Positions 29,598-38,924 of a stretch of 64,000 bases of DNA are shown here, in pieces; position 1 is the first letter of the stretch; the number at the start of each line of letters is the position of its first letter. The notes below the pieces were generated by a model that made no database searches, was not told the origin of the DNA, and worked only from the letters and a program-made list of their open reading frames with translations. The translations under genes and the position numbers were made by a program. Source of the DNA: Vibrio casei (GTDB taxonomy: Bacteria; Pseudomonadota; Gammaproteobacteria; Enterobacterales; Vibrionaceae); the NCBI RefSeq assembly GCF_002218025.2, contig NZ_AP018680.1, forward strand, positions 1,550,001-1,614,000. Reading direction: 5' to 3'.

Positions 29598-31898
29598 TTA
29601 TGCAGCGCTATCAATCTTTTTTGACGCTTTACCTACTTTTGTTGTTTGACCATGAGTCCGAATTTCACTGAAATCATGGCTAAAATGATCAACTTGGATT
29701 GAACGATAACGAATTTCATCAGCGGTCAATATTTGTTTCACTTCGTCTTCAGTTAATATTTTCTGCTCAAGCGCTGAATCCAAACGCTCTTGCAACGTCG
29801 CTGATTTTGTAAGTTTCCCGTCTTTTATTGCTTTGATAAGTTTACGTTCAAGGTGACGAATATCATACATGGCAATAAAAGCACGCTCAATCAAACCAAC
29901 ATTATCGTCATCATCTTTACCAATATAACAAAGATGAGTCAGACGTTCACGATGTGCACCTGGAGTCATTAAGCTTTCAGCTACTTTAGACTTTTGCTTA
30001 TCAGATGGCGCTTTAAAACGATTTCCTAATGGAAAAACCAATACTTTCAAAATATTCGCTGCAATACGATTCGGAAGATTACGATACGCTTCTGAAAGCG
30101 CATGCGCGGCTTCGCTCAAACAATGGTTCATCGCATAATGAACATAATCGAGATCCGCCTGCTGGCAACCTTCATCTTCATAACGTTTTAGCACGGCTGA
30201 TCCTAAATATAAGTAACTAAGCGTATCGCCTAAACGTGCAGAGAGCATTTCTTTGCGTTTAAGTTCACCGCCCAAGGTGAGCATGGCAAAGTCCGTTGTC
30301 ACCGCCAACGCTTTACTTAAACGAGTCATATCTCGGTAGTATTGCTTCGTTGGACCAGAGGTATGCGATTTTGCAAAACGAGAGCCTGTCAGTGCCATAA
30401 TAAATGCACCTAAACTATTTTTTATTGCATAACTCATGTGTTTAAACAACAAACCGTCAAAAGCTTTTGCACCAGCTTTCTCATCTGGATTCGCTGCTGC
30501 TTCCATTTCTGGTAATACAAATGGATGGCAACGAGTCGCACCTTGACCAAAAATCATCAGGTTACGCGTTAAGATATTCGCACCTTCCACTGTTATTGCA
30601 ACGGGAATACCATAATAGTGGTTAGCCAAATAGTTCATTGGGCCTGTTTGAATTGCACGACCAGAATGAATATCCATTGAATCGTTCAGAATAGTACGCG
30701 CCATTTCTGTCATATGGTATTTAGCAATGGCAGTGATGATTCCCGGTTTTTCACCAAGATCAAGCGATGTAGTGGTTAATGTACGAGCAGCCTCGAGCAT
30801 ATATGTCATACTACCAATCCGAGCTAAAGAATCGGCAACACCTTCAAACTTACCAATAGACATTCCAAACTGCTTACGAACATAACTATAGGCACCGGTA
30901 GTACGGCTGGTTAAATGTCCCACTGCAGTCCCTAATGCAGGTAATGAAATGCCACGACCCGCTGATAAGCATTCCACCAGCATTCGCCAACCTTTACCCG
31001 CATAATCTGCGCCACCAATCAGCCAATCCATTGGAATGAAGATATCTTCACCACGAGTTGGGCCATTCATGAAAGCGAGTCCAAGCGGATCATGACGCTC
31101 ACCAATTTCAACACCTTCATGATCAGCTGGAATTAACGCACAAGTAATACCAAGATTTTCCTTATCACCCAATAAATGGTCTGGATCGTCTAGCTTAAAG
31201 GCGAGTCCAAGTACGGTTGCTACTGGCGCAAGTGTAATATAACGTTTGTTCCAGCTTAAACGAATGCCTAGAACCTCTTCACCATTATGCATCCCCTTAC
31301 AAACGACACCTTTATCAGGAATACCACCTGCATCAGAGCCAGCTTCTGGGCCTGTCAATGCAAAACATGGAATATCAGTACCGTCGGATAAGCGGGGCAA
31401 CCAATAATTTTTCTGTTCTTGTGTACCATAGTGCGAGAGTAGCTCTCCTGGGCCTAAAGAGTTAGGTACCATTACCGTAACTGCTGCACTCGTACTACGT
31501 GTAGCAATTTTACTCACAATGGTCGAGTTAGCATGAGATGAAAAATTCAAACCACCGTATTCTTTACCAATAATTAATGCAAAGAACTTTTCACGACGAA
31601 GGAACTCCCATACCTCTGGGGTTAAATCACGGTCTTCATTGACCGTTTTATAGTCGTCTAACATTTCAAGTAGAGTAACCACTTGGTTATCAATGAATGA
31701 TTGCTCTTCCGTCGTTAACTGTGGTTTTGGATAGTGATGTAAGGTTTGCCAATTCGGCGATCCAGAGAAAAGCTGGCCATCCCACCATACACTTCCCGCT
31801 TCCATTGCTTCGCGCTCTGTACTTGAAAGTGGTGGTAAAACTTGTTTAAACCATTTAAACGCTGGATCGCTAATCCATTTTTGTCGTAAAGAGCTCAT
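29598..31898 (-). CDS. fadE: Acyl-CoA dehydrogenase, FadE type
   Basis: FadE carries out the first oxidation step of fatty acid beta-oxidation. The 766-residue protein has the long bacterial FadE layout: an N-terminal dehydrogenase domain (FFALIIGKEYGGLNFS, PNSLGPGELLSHYGT, the FALTGPEAGSDAGGIPD FAD/substrate loop), a middle beta-domain with RYITLAPVA, then a helical domain (AGRGISLPALG, RKQFGMSIGKFEGV) and a C-terminal extension rich in charged helices. E. coli FadE has a longer N-terminus (814). It starts 53 bases after psrA on the same strand without a terminator, so the two are probably one operon, as in V. cholerae VC1741-VC1740. Confidence 0.9.
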   Translation of the reverse strand: MSSLRQKWISDPAFKWFKQVLPPLSSTEREAMEAGSVWWDGQLFSGSPNWQTLHHYPKPQLTTEEQSFIDNQVVTLLEMLDDYKTVNEDRDLTPEVWEFLRREKFFALIIGKEYGGLNFSSHANSTIVSKIATRSTSAAVTVMVPNSLGPGELLSHYGTQEQKNYWLPRLSDGTDIPCFALTGPEAGSDAGGIPDKGVVCKGMHNGEEVLGIRLSWNKRYITLAPVATVLGLAFKLDDPDHLLGDKENLGITCALIPADHEGVEIGERHDPLGLAFMNGPTRGEDIFIPMDWLIGGADYAGKGWRMLVECLSAGRGISLPALGTAVGHLTSRTTGAYSYVRKQFGMSIGKFEGVADSLARIGSMTYMLEAARTLTTTSLDLGEKPGIITAIAKYHMTEMARTILNDSMDIHSGRAIQTGPMNYLANHYYGIPVAITVEGANILTRNLMIFGQGATRCHPFVLPEMEAAANPDEKAGAKAFDGLLFKHMSYAIKNSLGAFIMALTGSRFAKSHTSGPTKQYYRDMTRLSKALAVTTDFAMLTLGGELKRKEMLSARLGDTLSYLYLGSAVLKRYEDEGCQQADLDYVHYAMNHCLSEAAHALSEAYRNLPNRIAANILKVLVFPLGNRFKAPSDKQKSKVAESLMTPGAHRERLTHLCYIGKDDDDNVGLIERAFIAMYDIRHLERKLIKAIKDGKLTKSATLQERLDSALEQKILTEDEVKQILTADEIRYRSIQVDHFSHDFSEIRTHGQTTKVGKASKKIDSAA

Positions 31899-31951
31899 AA
31901 TCTATTCCTTTTATATTCGCGTTATTTATACTTTCTAATTATTATTTTATA

Positions 31952-32581
31952 CTAAGCTTCCGCTGCGACACCCGCCGCAAGGAAAGGGATAAGTTGTTTT
32001 ATCACAACATCTGAATCTACTTTTTTTCCGTATGAATTAAAGGCGATTTCAGCCAAAGCCTTACTCGACGACATAGTGAAAACACAAGTACCCAAGGTAA
32101 AGTGTAAACGCCAAAATAAGGTCTCTGCATCTAAAGCTGGGTTTGCCTTTTTGACAGAATCTGTAAATAAATTCAAAACACTGCTATAACGAGTCGTAAT
32201 AAACCAGCGAAGATGTCCTTGAACATCGGTATAACCCCGCCCCGTTAATAGCATGAATCGACTAGCACCATTTGGACGAACTTTATCTAAAGATAATAGA
32301 GGCTGTGTTAGCGTATTGAACACCTCGGTCATCTGGTAATTACTTTGTTTATTAAGCTTTATCAAAGACTTTTCAAGTTCAGGCATAAATGCTTCTAAAT
32401 ATCGGTTTAAAACCGCTCTAACTAATGTTTTCTTATCACCAAAATGATAGTTCACAGACGCTAAGTTCACATTGGCTTTCGTTGTTATGGTGCGTAGTGA
32501 CGTATCATTGAAGCCGTGTTCTGCGAACAAAGCTTCTGCCACATCCATAATCTTTGCTTTTGTTGTATTTTTAGAACTCAT
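31952..32581 (-). CDS. psrA: TetR-family regulator, PsrA homologue
   Basis: The 209-residue protein has a TetR helix-turn-helix (AEHGFNDTSLRTITTKANVNLASVNYHFGDK, residues about 19-49) and a helical ligand domain. Its place directly upstream of fadE, as for V. cholerae VC1741, marks it as a PsrA homologue, a fatty acid-responsive repressor of beta-oxidation genes. A PsrA-like palindrome lies in its own leader at 32595-32613, suggesting autoregulation and control of the psrA-fadE operon. The specific ligand is inferred from the family. Confidence 0.85.
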   Translation of the reverse strand: MSSKNTTKAKIMDVAEALFAEHGFNDTSLRTITTKANVNLASVNYHFGDKKTLVRAVLNRYLEAFMPELEKSLIKLNKQSNYQMTEVFNTLTQPLLSLDKVRPNGASRFMLLTGRGYTDVQGHLRWFITTRYSSVLNLFTDSVKKANPALDAETLFWRLHFTLGTCVFTMSSSKALAEIAFNSYGKKVDSDVVIKQLIPFLAAGVAAEA

Positions 32582-32594
32582 TTCAATTGCTCGT

Positions 32595-32613
32595 ATTAAA
32601 CACTTGTTTGAAT
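32595..32613. promoter_or_regulatory. PsrA-like operator
   Basis: ATTAAACACTTGTTTGAAT has AAAC-N4-GTTT arms, the core described for PsrA sites (AAAC-N2-4-GTTT). It lies 14 bases upstream of the psrA start. A second inverted repeat ACTTG-AAA-CAAGT lies at 32630-32642. Confidence 0.65.
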
Positions 32614-32776
32614 ATTATTTGAGTTATTAACTTGAAACAAGTGGTAGTGATCACAATTGCAACAAATGGATAACCTAAAAAATATCAGGAATTTAAAGTG
32701 CTTAAAAATCAATGAATTAAAATAAATTTTAGATTTTTATTAAAAAGATGGGAACTGAATTGAAAAAACTCAGTCC

Positions 32777-32782
32777 TATAAT
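32777..32782 (+). promoter_or_regulatory. Candidate promoter -10 element of an sRNA
   Basis: A perfect TATAAT followed by ACG. The -35 region is poor, with ACTGAA 17 bases upstream. Transcription would begin near 32789 and run to the terminator at 32900-32931. Confidence 0.35.
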
Positions 32783-32788
32783 ACGTAG

Positions 32789-32931
32789 CAAGAAGATAAA
32801 AAAGTGTAGTTATAGGCCGTCAATTAGCTCACTTGTGTATCTCCAAAATTTCTACACCTAACTGCAATTTTTTCATATACAACTCCTATATTGTTTTATG
32901 CCCATTTCTCTTTTGATTTGGGCTTTTTTTT
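32789..32931 (+). ncRNA. Candidate small RNA between psrA and nhaA
   Basis: The 510-base gap between psrA and nhaA, both on the minus strand, contains a plus-strand terminator that no annotated gene needs. A perfect -10 hexamer lies about 145 bases ahead of it, and no ATG-led ORF is visible between. This is the arrangement of a small regulatory RNA of roughly 140 nucleotides. I do not recognise it as Spot 42, 6S or another named Vibrio sRNA. The start site and strand rest on inference only. Confidence 0.4.
32900..32931 (+). terminator. Orphan plus-strand terminator
   Basis: Stem GCCCA/TGGGC (32900-32904 with 32919-32923) followed by eight T. No plus-strand gene ends upstream of it. Confidence 0.65.
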
Positions 32932-33044
32932 GTCTGTTATTTGTATCCTTTAAGCAAGGCCCATCACAATAAATAACGGATCCCACTGATTAATAGGCAA
33001 CTAATCTCAAATTCGGATAATTTAAAAGAAACGCAAGTAGCAGA

Positions 33045-33072
33045 AACAAAAAGACCACCCGAAGGTGGCCTT
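33045..33072 (-). terminator. Terminator of nhaA
   Basis: On the minus strand, stem AAGGCCACC/GGTGGTCTT (33051-33072, one mismatch) with a CGAA-type tetraloop (TTCG on the transcript) and a T run. Confidence 0.9.
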
Positions 33073-33090
33073 ATAAAAAACAATATTTTT

Positions 33091-34254
33091 CTAAGCTTCA
33101 GTTTCAGCATTCGCTTCTTTTGGTAAAAACATATGCAACAATATGTACCCCAAAATGGCCGCCGTGGTTGAACCAATTAAGATACCGAGTCTAGAGTAGG
33201 TATCAAACGCTGCATCAACATCCACGAATGCCAAAGAGGAGATAAATATCGACATCGTAAAACCAATACCGCACAACACTGAGACAGCAAATATATGCTT
33301 AAAGTTAACCCCTGTAGGTAGCTGAGCCACTCCACACTTTACCGACAGCCAGCTAAAACTAAACACTCCTAACGGCTTACCAATTAATAAGCCCAACGCG
33401 ATTCCCATTGGCACCGTTGAAGATAGACCACTTAATGACACACCTTCTAAAGAAATACCCGCATTTGCAAAAGCAAAAATAGGCAAAATTAAGAAATTAA
33501 CGTATGGATGCAAAGCATGCTCAAGGGTTTTCAATGGTGATTTAGCCCCTTTATTTCCATCCAACGGAATAGCAAAACCAATCAGTACACCCGCGAGAGT
33601 AGCATGCACACCAGATTGTAAAACACTAACCCACAAAATAAAGCCGACAATTAAATACCAATGTATTTTCGTCACATTCTTCATATTCATAATGAACAAT
33701 GTGGCTGTCGCAATGAAGCCAACTGCTAATGCAATCGTTGATAAATCGCTTGAGTAAAATAAAGCAATAATCACAATGACACCTAAGTCATCAATGATCG
33801 CAAGGGCTAGCAAGAAGACTTTTAAGCTCACTGGTACACGGCTGCCAAGTAGAGCCATAATTCCTAAAGCAAAGGCGATATCAGTAGCAGCAGGAATAGC
33901 CCAACCTCCCACCGCAACGGGATCATTCATATTAAAAACTAAGTATACTAAAGCGGGTGCAAGCATCCCACCAACGGCGGCAATCGCGGGAAATAAAGCC
34001 GTTTCTTTGGAGCGTAATGCCCCAACTAACAATTCCCGCTTAACTTCTAAACCAATCAATAAGAAAAATACAGCCATAAGGCCATCATTAATCCAATGAG
34101 AAGCAGACATGCCAGCAATATCGAAATGTAAGGCATCCTGATAAAGATTATTGAATGATGAGTTGGCAATAAACATAGCAATTGCAGCCGCAATGACAAG
34201 AAGGATACCGCTGGCTGATTCCATTTTGAAAAATTTAACTAAAGTATCTCGCAT
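33091..34254 (-). CDS. nhaA: Na+/H+ antiporter NhaA
   Basis: NhaA exchanges sodium for protons and holds internal pH and salt balance, a natural need in a marine bacterium. The 387-residue protein (E. coli 388) has 11-12 hydrophobic helices. It keeps the paired aspartates of the ion site in [18 protein letters not shown], the [15 protein letters not shown] segment (D133 region), [23 protein letters not shown] and [11 protein letters not shown]. It is monocistronic, without an adjacent nhaR gene. Confidence 0.96.
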   Translation of the reverse strand: MRDTLVKFFKMESASGILLVIAAAIAMFIANSSFNNLYQDALHFDIAGMSASHWINDGLMAVFFLLIGLEVKRELLVGALRSKETALFPAIAAVGGMLAPALVYLVFNMNDPVAVGGWAIPAATDIAFALGIMALLGSRVPVSLKVFLLALAIIDDLGVIVIIALFYSSDLSTIALAVGFIATATLFIMNMKNVTKIHWYLIVGFILWVSVLQSGVHATLAGVLIGFAIPLDGNKGAKSPLKTLEHALHPYVNFLILPIFAFANAGISLEGVSLSGLSSTVPMGIALGLLIGKPLGVFSFSWLSVKCGVAQLPTGVNFKHIFAVSVLCGIGFTMSIFISSLAFVDVDAAFDTYSRLGILIGSTTAAILGYILLHMFLPKEANAETEA

Positions 34255-34476
34255 ATAACCATTTTCCTTAACTTAGCGTTTACGCGCTAACAAAATATGG
34301 ACTGATGTTAACGAAGTCAGTTGAAGTATAAAAATCGATTGTTTAGTGTATAAAGCTCGGCTTTTCCGTGGTGTACACTTTTGGGTTCAATACTTTATTA
34401 CATAAGCATATACTATGTATGTAAAGTAAAAAGACAAACTGAACAGCATAGGTTTATTTCTATATTATTTGATAAC

Positions 34477-35601
34477 TTAATAACCCATTAGTTGTATGAA
34501 CCCTACACCAGTTTGACTTCCTGTTACCAATATGGGGCCTTCCCAAGAAGGAACCCAATAGGGTAACCACATTTCTTTATTATAAAATTGGGTAATTAAG
34601 CTAATTTTATATTTAGGTATCTCAATAACCCACCTTAAAGGCAAGATTTTCCCATTAAGAAGTGGATAGGTTTCTAATGGGTACAAATGGATGTCGTCAT
34701 TGTCAATATCAATGACGGAACCATCTTTACTTGATAGTGTTCCAATAATGTAACGTATTTTTTGAGGGTGATGATATTGTGTTAAAGCTAGCGCCCGACC
34801 ATCTTTTAAATGAATAGAGAATGCATCCCATCGAAGCGTATTCGATGCAATTAAATGATTTCCCCATTCTTTATCTAACCACGCCAGACCTTGAACGTTG
34901 ACTTCTTTACCATTTAACATCAACACACCTTTCGTTTTAAGAAAAGGAGCGCTGAAAAAATAAGAAGCTGTACTGAGTAAATCATGCGTTTTCTTATAGC
35001 CTTTATCTCCATTGAGAACAAAGGGCCCATAAGATGCACTTGTTAAATCAATCGAAAAGTCATCGGCTTTCACTTGTAATTGGCTTGGCATAGAAAAATT
35101 GTTATTCGACTTCCACAGCCAATCATCTATCCACATTCTTAATGGATCCATTAACACGCCCGCTTGACCGATTCCACCACGAGAAATCCGCTGCTGAGAC
35201 CATGATTGATCTTCCGTCGATACTACTGCCTGTGCGATATAAATTTGGGCGTTTTTCCAACCAACGCCTTGGTAATCGCCATTAGAAATTCGGTACATTG
35301 TCCACTGTATGCCATACTCCCGACCATCATCCCCTTTTACATTGGCCTTGTAATGCCAAACTTCATGATGGTAATTGGGGTGTTCATTGAAATCTTTACC
35401 AACATTAATCGTAATATCAGGTAATACTGGCTCATAGACTGCCTTGCCTTCCCCTTCTTTGATTACTGGTAATGTTCCATTGCCTAACTCTTGTGCAGCA
35501 AGATCCTTTTCCCAGTGCTGAGTAGTACCTCCTAAAATAAGGAGGAAAAATAGGCTTAGAAATAACCATTTTTTCACCGGATGCTTAAGCCTAGAAATCA
35601 A
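34477..35601 (-). CDS. AttH-like secreted lipocalin/CrtC-type protein
   Basis: The 374-residue protein has an N-terminal hydrophobic segment (about 13-24) that is a signal peptide or anchor, and a body with the CrtC/lipocalin_9 fold of AttH proteins. Visible marks are EVWHYKANVKGDDGREYGIQWTMYR early on, SYYFSAP-like ASYFFSAPFLKTKGVLMLNG, and GLAWLDKEWGNH. It is the last gene of a three-gene cluster with an FtsX-type permease and a LolD-type ATPase. The start overlaps the permease stop by four bases. The role of AttEFGH systems is unsettled; export or handling of a lipid-like molecule at the envelope is the usual inference. Confidence 0.8.
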   Translation of the reverse strand: MISRLKHPVKKWLFLSLFFLLILGGTTQHWEKDLAAQELGNGTLPVIKEGEGKAVYEPVLPDITINVGKDFNEHPNYHHEVWHYKANVKGDDGREYGIQWTMYRISNGDYQGVGWKNAQIYIAQAVVSTEDQSWSQQRISRGGIGQAGVLMDPLRMWIDDWLWKSNNNFSMPSQLQVKADDFSIDLTSASYGPFVLNGDKGYKKTHDLLSTASYFFSAPFLKTKGVLMLNGKEVNVQGLAWLDKEWGNHLIASNTLRWDAFSIHLKDGRALALTQYHHPQKIRYIIGTLSSKDGSVIDIDNDDIHLYPLETYPLLNGKILPLRWVIEIPKYKISLITQFYNKEMWLPYWVPSWEGPILVTGSQTGVGFIQLMGY

Positions 35602-38051
35602 AGCGAATCCCTCAGTAACTTCATTGGTGTCGTTTTAACCATTAACCAAACGGGCCATGCACCGGCAACGAATAAAGCCATTAATGACCATCCGAATGTA
35701 AATAAATAACGCTCAGGCAAAAGCTCAATTTGCATTGTCCAACCAAATGCGTTTTTCAATACAACATCAACCATAAGTTGAGCCAATATAATGCCTAAAG
35801 GCAGAGCAATAAACGCCGTAAACAATCCAATAACTAGCAACTGCAAAGCCCCAAGGATCACTAATTCTTTACCTGATATCCCTAAGCAACGTAATAAGGC
35901 AACTTGCTTTTGTCGTGCAACTTCACCCGCCACTGTCGACACAAATAAACCAAACACCGCAATAAATAACGTGATTTTCCCTAAAGTATTGGCAACTTTA
36001 AACGTTTGATCAAACGCAATCATCGCTTGCGTATGCATCGCATTATTATTGTAAATACGATTTTGAGACAGACTGAAACGCTGTTGTATGCGACGAATTA
36101 GATTTTCTGGGCTTTCATTTGGCCCTAATAAAACCCCTAACGCCACATCCCCACTTCCACGGAATAATTGTGTCCATTTTTTCTGAGAAATGATCACCTG
36201 GTTATACGGGTTTCCATAATCGTAATAAACCCCAAGGACTTGCCAATTATGACCAAGAGGCTCAGGAAGTATAATGTGATCACCAGGGTGTAAATTTTGC
36301 TTAAGCGACATAGATTCACTGATCATCACCCCTTTACCATTATGCAACTTATACCAAAACTGCGGCACAGCAAGCTTCACGGTTAATGCATGACGCTCTG
36401 AATCTGAATCGCCAGAGCTTACAACCTGAATACTGCCATTATCCGACTGTAATGATTTCTCCCAACGCCACCAAACACTATCCACTTCATTTTGTGATTG
36501 AAGCCACTCCCCCATTCTTGCCGCTGAAGACGCGGTCGGAGTAATGTACAAGTCAGCGGATAATCGTTGAACAAGCCATTGATCGGTCGTTTGGCGAAAA
36601 CTCCCCACCATCGTTTCAACACCAATATTAGTCGCTAGCGCTAACATAAACGCCATGGCAGCTATACCTCGATAACTCATACTGGAAGCTATATCAGAAA
36701 AGAACCAGCGGACTTTTACCCAAGGCATCGTGAATGAAAAACTAGTGAATAAACGCCATAAGAAGTAAGGCATGATAAAACCAACACTAACTAACAATAA
36801 AGCAATAAGCGTAAAGCCTTGTTCTTGCGTAGTTGGTACTTGATACAAGGCCACAGCAATCACAATGCAAACACAAGCAACCAAAGCTTGTAAAGTGAAC
36901 TCACGTCCTGCAAAACGTATTAATGACAGACGAGAAGCAAGGCGAATAGGTTGAGACTTCACCAAACGAACTAATGGCCAAAAACAGGCTAATAGACAAC
37001 CCAAAATAGCCATTAATAAGCTGTATTGACTCCATTCCCATTGCCACTCAATGGAAAGCCCTACGTCAGCGTTATACAAATCACTTAAACTCGCCGATAC
37101 CGAAGGCATTAAACGGTTTGCTAATGCTAAACCTAATACGGTACCACTCAGCCAGCCAACCAAAATCCACCCAAAGATTTCAATTAATAGTGCTTTCGTT
37201 AATTGCCACCCCGAAACACCTGTCAGACGTAAAATGCCCACTAATGGCTGTCTTTGAGTAAACGACAATGACATTGCTTGATAAAAAATAAACAAACCAA
37301 TTAAGAATGAAAGCATCCCCATTGCTGTTAAATTCATATGGAACGCTTTCGTCAATGATCCAAGTTCAACGCGAGTATTACGATGTAAAGAAATCCCATT
37401 AGGAAGAAAGGCTCGTAATTTATCTAATTTATCCGCTGGCATTTCAGCACAAGCGACCATATCAAATCCAGAGCTACGATTAAGCGTTCTTAATAAAGAC
37501 ATATCTGCAATAAGTCGAGAACCGGTAATTCTTTCAGAAGCGTCGACTTTAATTGGGCCAAGGAGCTCACCTGCACCAAGTGGAATATAATCCCCATCAT
37601 CGACATTTAAGTAACTTGATAGTTGTTCACTGATCATAACAGGATAAGGAGGTCGCATTAGTTCCAACATATCGGCGCTATCTGCATTTTTTTCAGAACG
37701 GAGTGACATCATTGCAATCGGGTCAAACCCAACAATATTAAGTTGGGTACCATCTTTAGCAACCACTCGGTAGGTATCAAATGGAACACATTGATTAAAA
37801 CCATTACGACGAAGCTGTACGTAGAACCCTTGAGGAATCTTATTACTCGTCAACTTAGGTTGAATTCGGTAAGGCAATGGGTTGGAAAAGAGTTTTTCAC
37901 CTTGAGCATAACTTTGTTTGGCGTGATAATTAATCGCCAGCACACCAACAAACAAGGAAATTCCCAAAGTTAAGCCAAGCCACACCAAAAGAATTTGAAA
38001 CGGATGGCGACGGTAATGACCAAGTAGAGCTTTAACTACGGGCCAAAACAT
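35598..38051 (-). CDS. FtsX-family ABC permease (AttF-AttG-like fusion)
   Basis: The 817-residue protein is an FtsX/MacB-type permease with two tandem halves. A first membrane helix near residues 19-39 is followed by a large periplasmic domain, three helices with the FtsX pattern around 235-350, further helices near 390-430, a second periplasmic domain and a last helix group from about 690 to 805. Its size fits fusion of the separate permeases AttF and AttG. It works with the ATPase upstream, with a 20-base gene overlap, and the AttH-like protein downstream. Substrate unknown. Confidence 0.82.
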   Translation of the reverse strand: MFWPVVKALLGHYRRHPFQILLVWLGLTLGISLFVGVLAINYHAKQSYAQGEKLFSNPLPYRIQPKLTSNKIPQGFYVQLRRNGFNQCVPFDTYRVVAKDGTQLNIVGFDPIAMMSLRSEKNADSADMLELMRPPYPVMISEQLSSYLNVDDGDYIPLGAGELLGPIKVDASERITGSRLIADMSLLRTLNRSSGFDMVACAEMPADKLDKLRAFLPNGISLHRNTRVELGSLTKAFHMNLTAMGMLSFLIGLFIFYQAMSLSFTQRQPLVGILRLTGVSGWQLTKALLIEIFGWILVGWLSGTVLGLALANRLMPSVSASLSDLYNADVGLSIEWQWEWSQYSLLMAILGCLLACFWPLVRLVKSQPIRLASRLSLIRFAGREFTLQALVACVCIVIAVALYQVPTTQEQGFTLIALLLVSVGFIMPYFLWRLFTSFSFTMPWVKVRWFFSDIASSMSYRGIAAMAFMLALATNIGVETMVGSFRQTTDQWLVQRLSADLYITPTASSAARMGEWLQSQNEVDSVWWRWEKSLQSDNGSIQVVSSGDSDSERHALTVKLAVPQFWYKLHNGKGVMISESMSLKQNLHPGDHIILPEPLGHNWQVLGVYYDYGNPYNQVIISQKKWTQLFRGSGDVALGVLLGPNESPENLIRRIQQRFSLSQNRIYNNNAMHTQAMIAFDQTFKVANTLGKITLFIAVFGLFVSTVAGEVARQKQVALLRCLGISGKELVILGALQLLVIGLFTAFIALPLGIILAQLMVDVVLKNAFGWTMQIELLPERYLFTFGWSLMALFVAGAWPVWLMVKTTPMKLLRDSL

Positions 38052-38703
38052 TCAACACACCCCCTTGTAAACGAACACAACCTTCTAAATGGCTAGCGAC
38101 TCTTTCACTATGAGTAACCAATAATAACGTACAATCCATTTTGCTCGATAAACTGGTTAATAAACGCATAACGGCTTCAGCATTTTTTTCATCCAAGCTC
38201 CCTGTGGGTTCATCGGCTAGAAGCAATGACGGTTCCATATATAATGCTCGGGCAATAGCCGCGCGCTGTTGTTGCCCCCCAGAGACTTCTTCAGGATAGC
38301 GGCCTAATAAAGGCATAAGATCAAGAGAGGAAAGAATCTGTCGCCACAGATTAGGATCTTCTGGCAAGCCCTTCAATTGTCGGCAGAAACGAATATTATC
38401 GGCAATATTTAACGTTGTGAGTAAATTAAACTGCTGAAAAATCAATCCGATATGATTACGTCGAAAAGCTGTTCGGTGCCGTTCCGGTGCATTATGCATA
38501 GGAAAATCGGAACAAACAATTTCTCCGGAATCACAAGCATCCAATCCTGCGATCAAATTCAATAGTGTGCTTTTCCCTGATCCACTTTCCCCCATTAAAG
38601 CTAGTTGTGAACCACGTTTTAATGATAACTCAGCACCTTGTAAAACCGGACTAAAAACACCACCGTCGACATAACCTTTACATAGGTTTTTAAGATATAA
38701 CAT
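38032..38703 (-). CDS. LolD-like ABC ATPase (AttE-like)
   Basis: The 223-residue protein is a single ABC ATPase domain: Walker A GESGSGKST (about residues 38-46), Q-loop FQQFNLL, signature VSGGQQQRAAIARAL and Walker B LLLADEPTGSLDEKN. It belongs to the MacB/LolD/FtsE group that pairs with FtsX-type permeases. It is the first gene of the three-gene att-like operon and overlaps the permease by 20 bases, so stoichiometric synthesis is likely. Confidence 0.88.
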   Translation of the reverse strand: MLYLKNLCKGYVDGGVFSPVLQGAELSLKRGSQLALMGESGSGKSTLLNLIAGLDACDSGEIVCSDFPMHNAPERHRTAFRRNHIGLIFQQFNLLTTLNIADNIRFCRQLKGLPEDPNLWRQILSSLDLMPLLGRYPEEVSGGQQQRAAIARALYMEPSLLLADEPTGSLDEKNAEAVMRLLTSLSSKMDCTLLLVTHSERVASHLEGCVRLQGGVLNVLARS

Positions 38704-38924
38704 TCAGCTCTCACACGTTACCCAGAAACGTAGACTGGAAATTTACACTAATTGATCATGACTAGAAAGTAATTTGGTTTTTACGCTAGCATTATTCATT
38801 TAGCGAATGATTTGTATTTCTTTTGCAAATAACGCAACCATTCCATCATCCATTAAAATACATCCGTAAACGCTTATCTCAACCATGAAAACAACGCAAT
38901 AGACCTTCTTATTCAGAATTTAGG

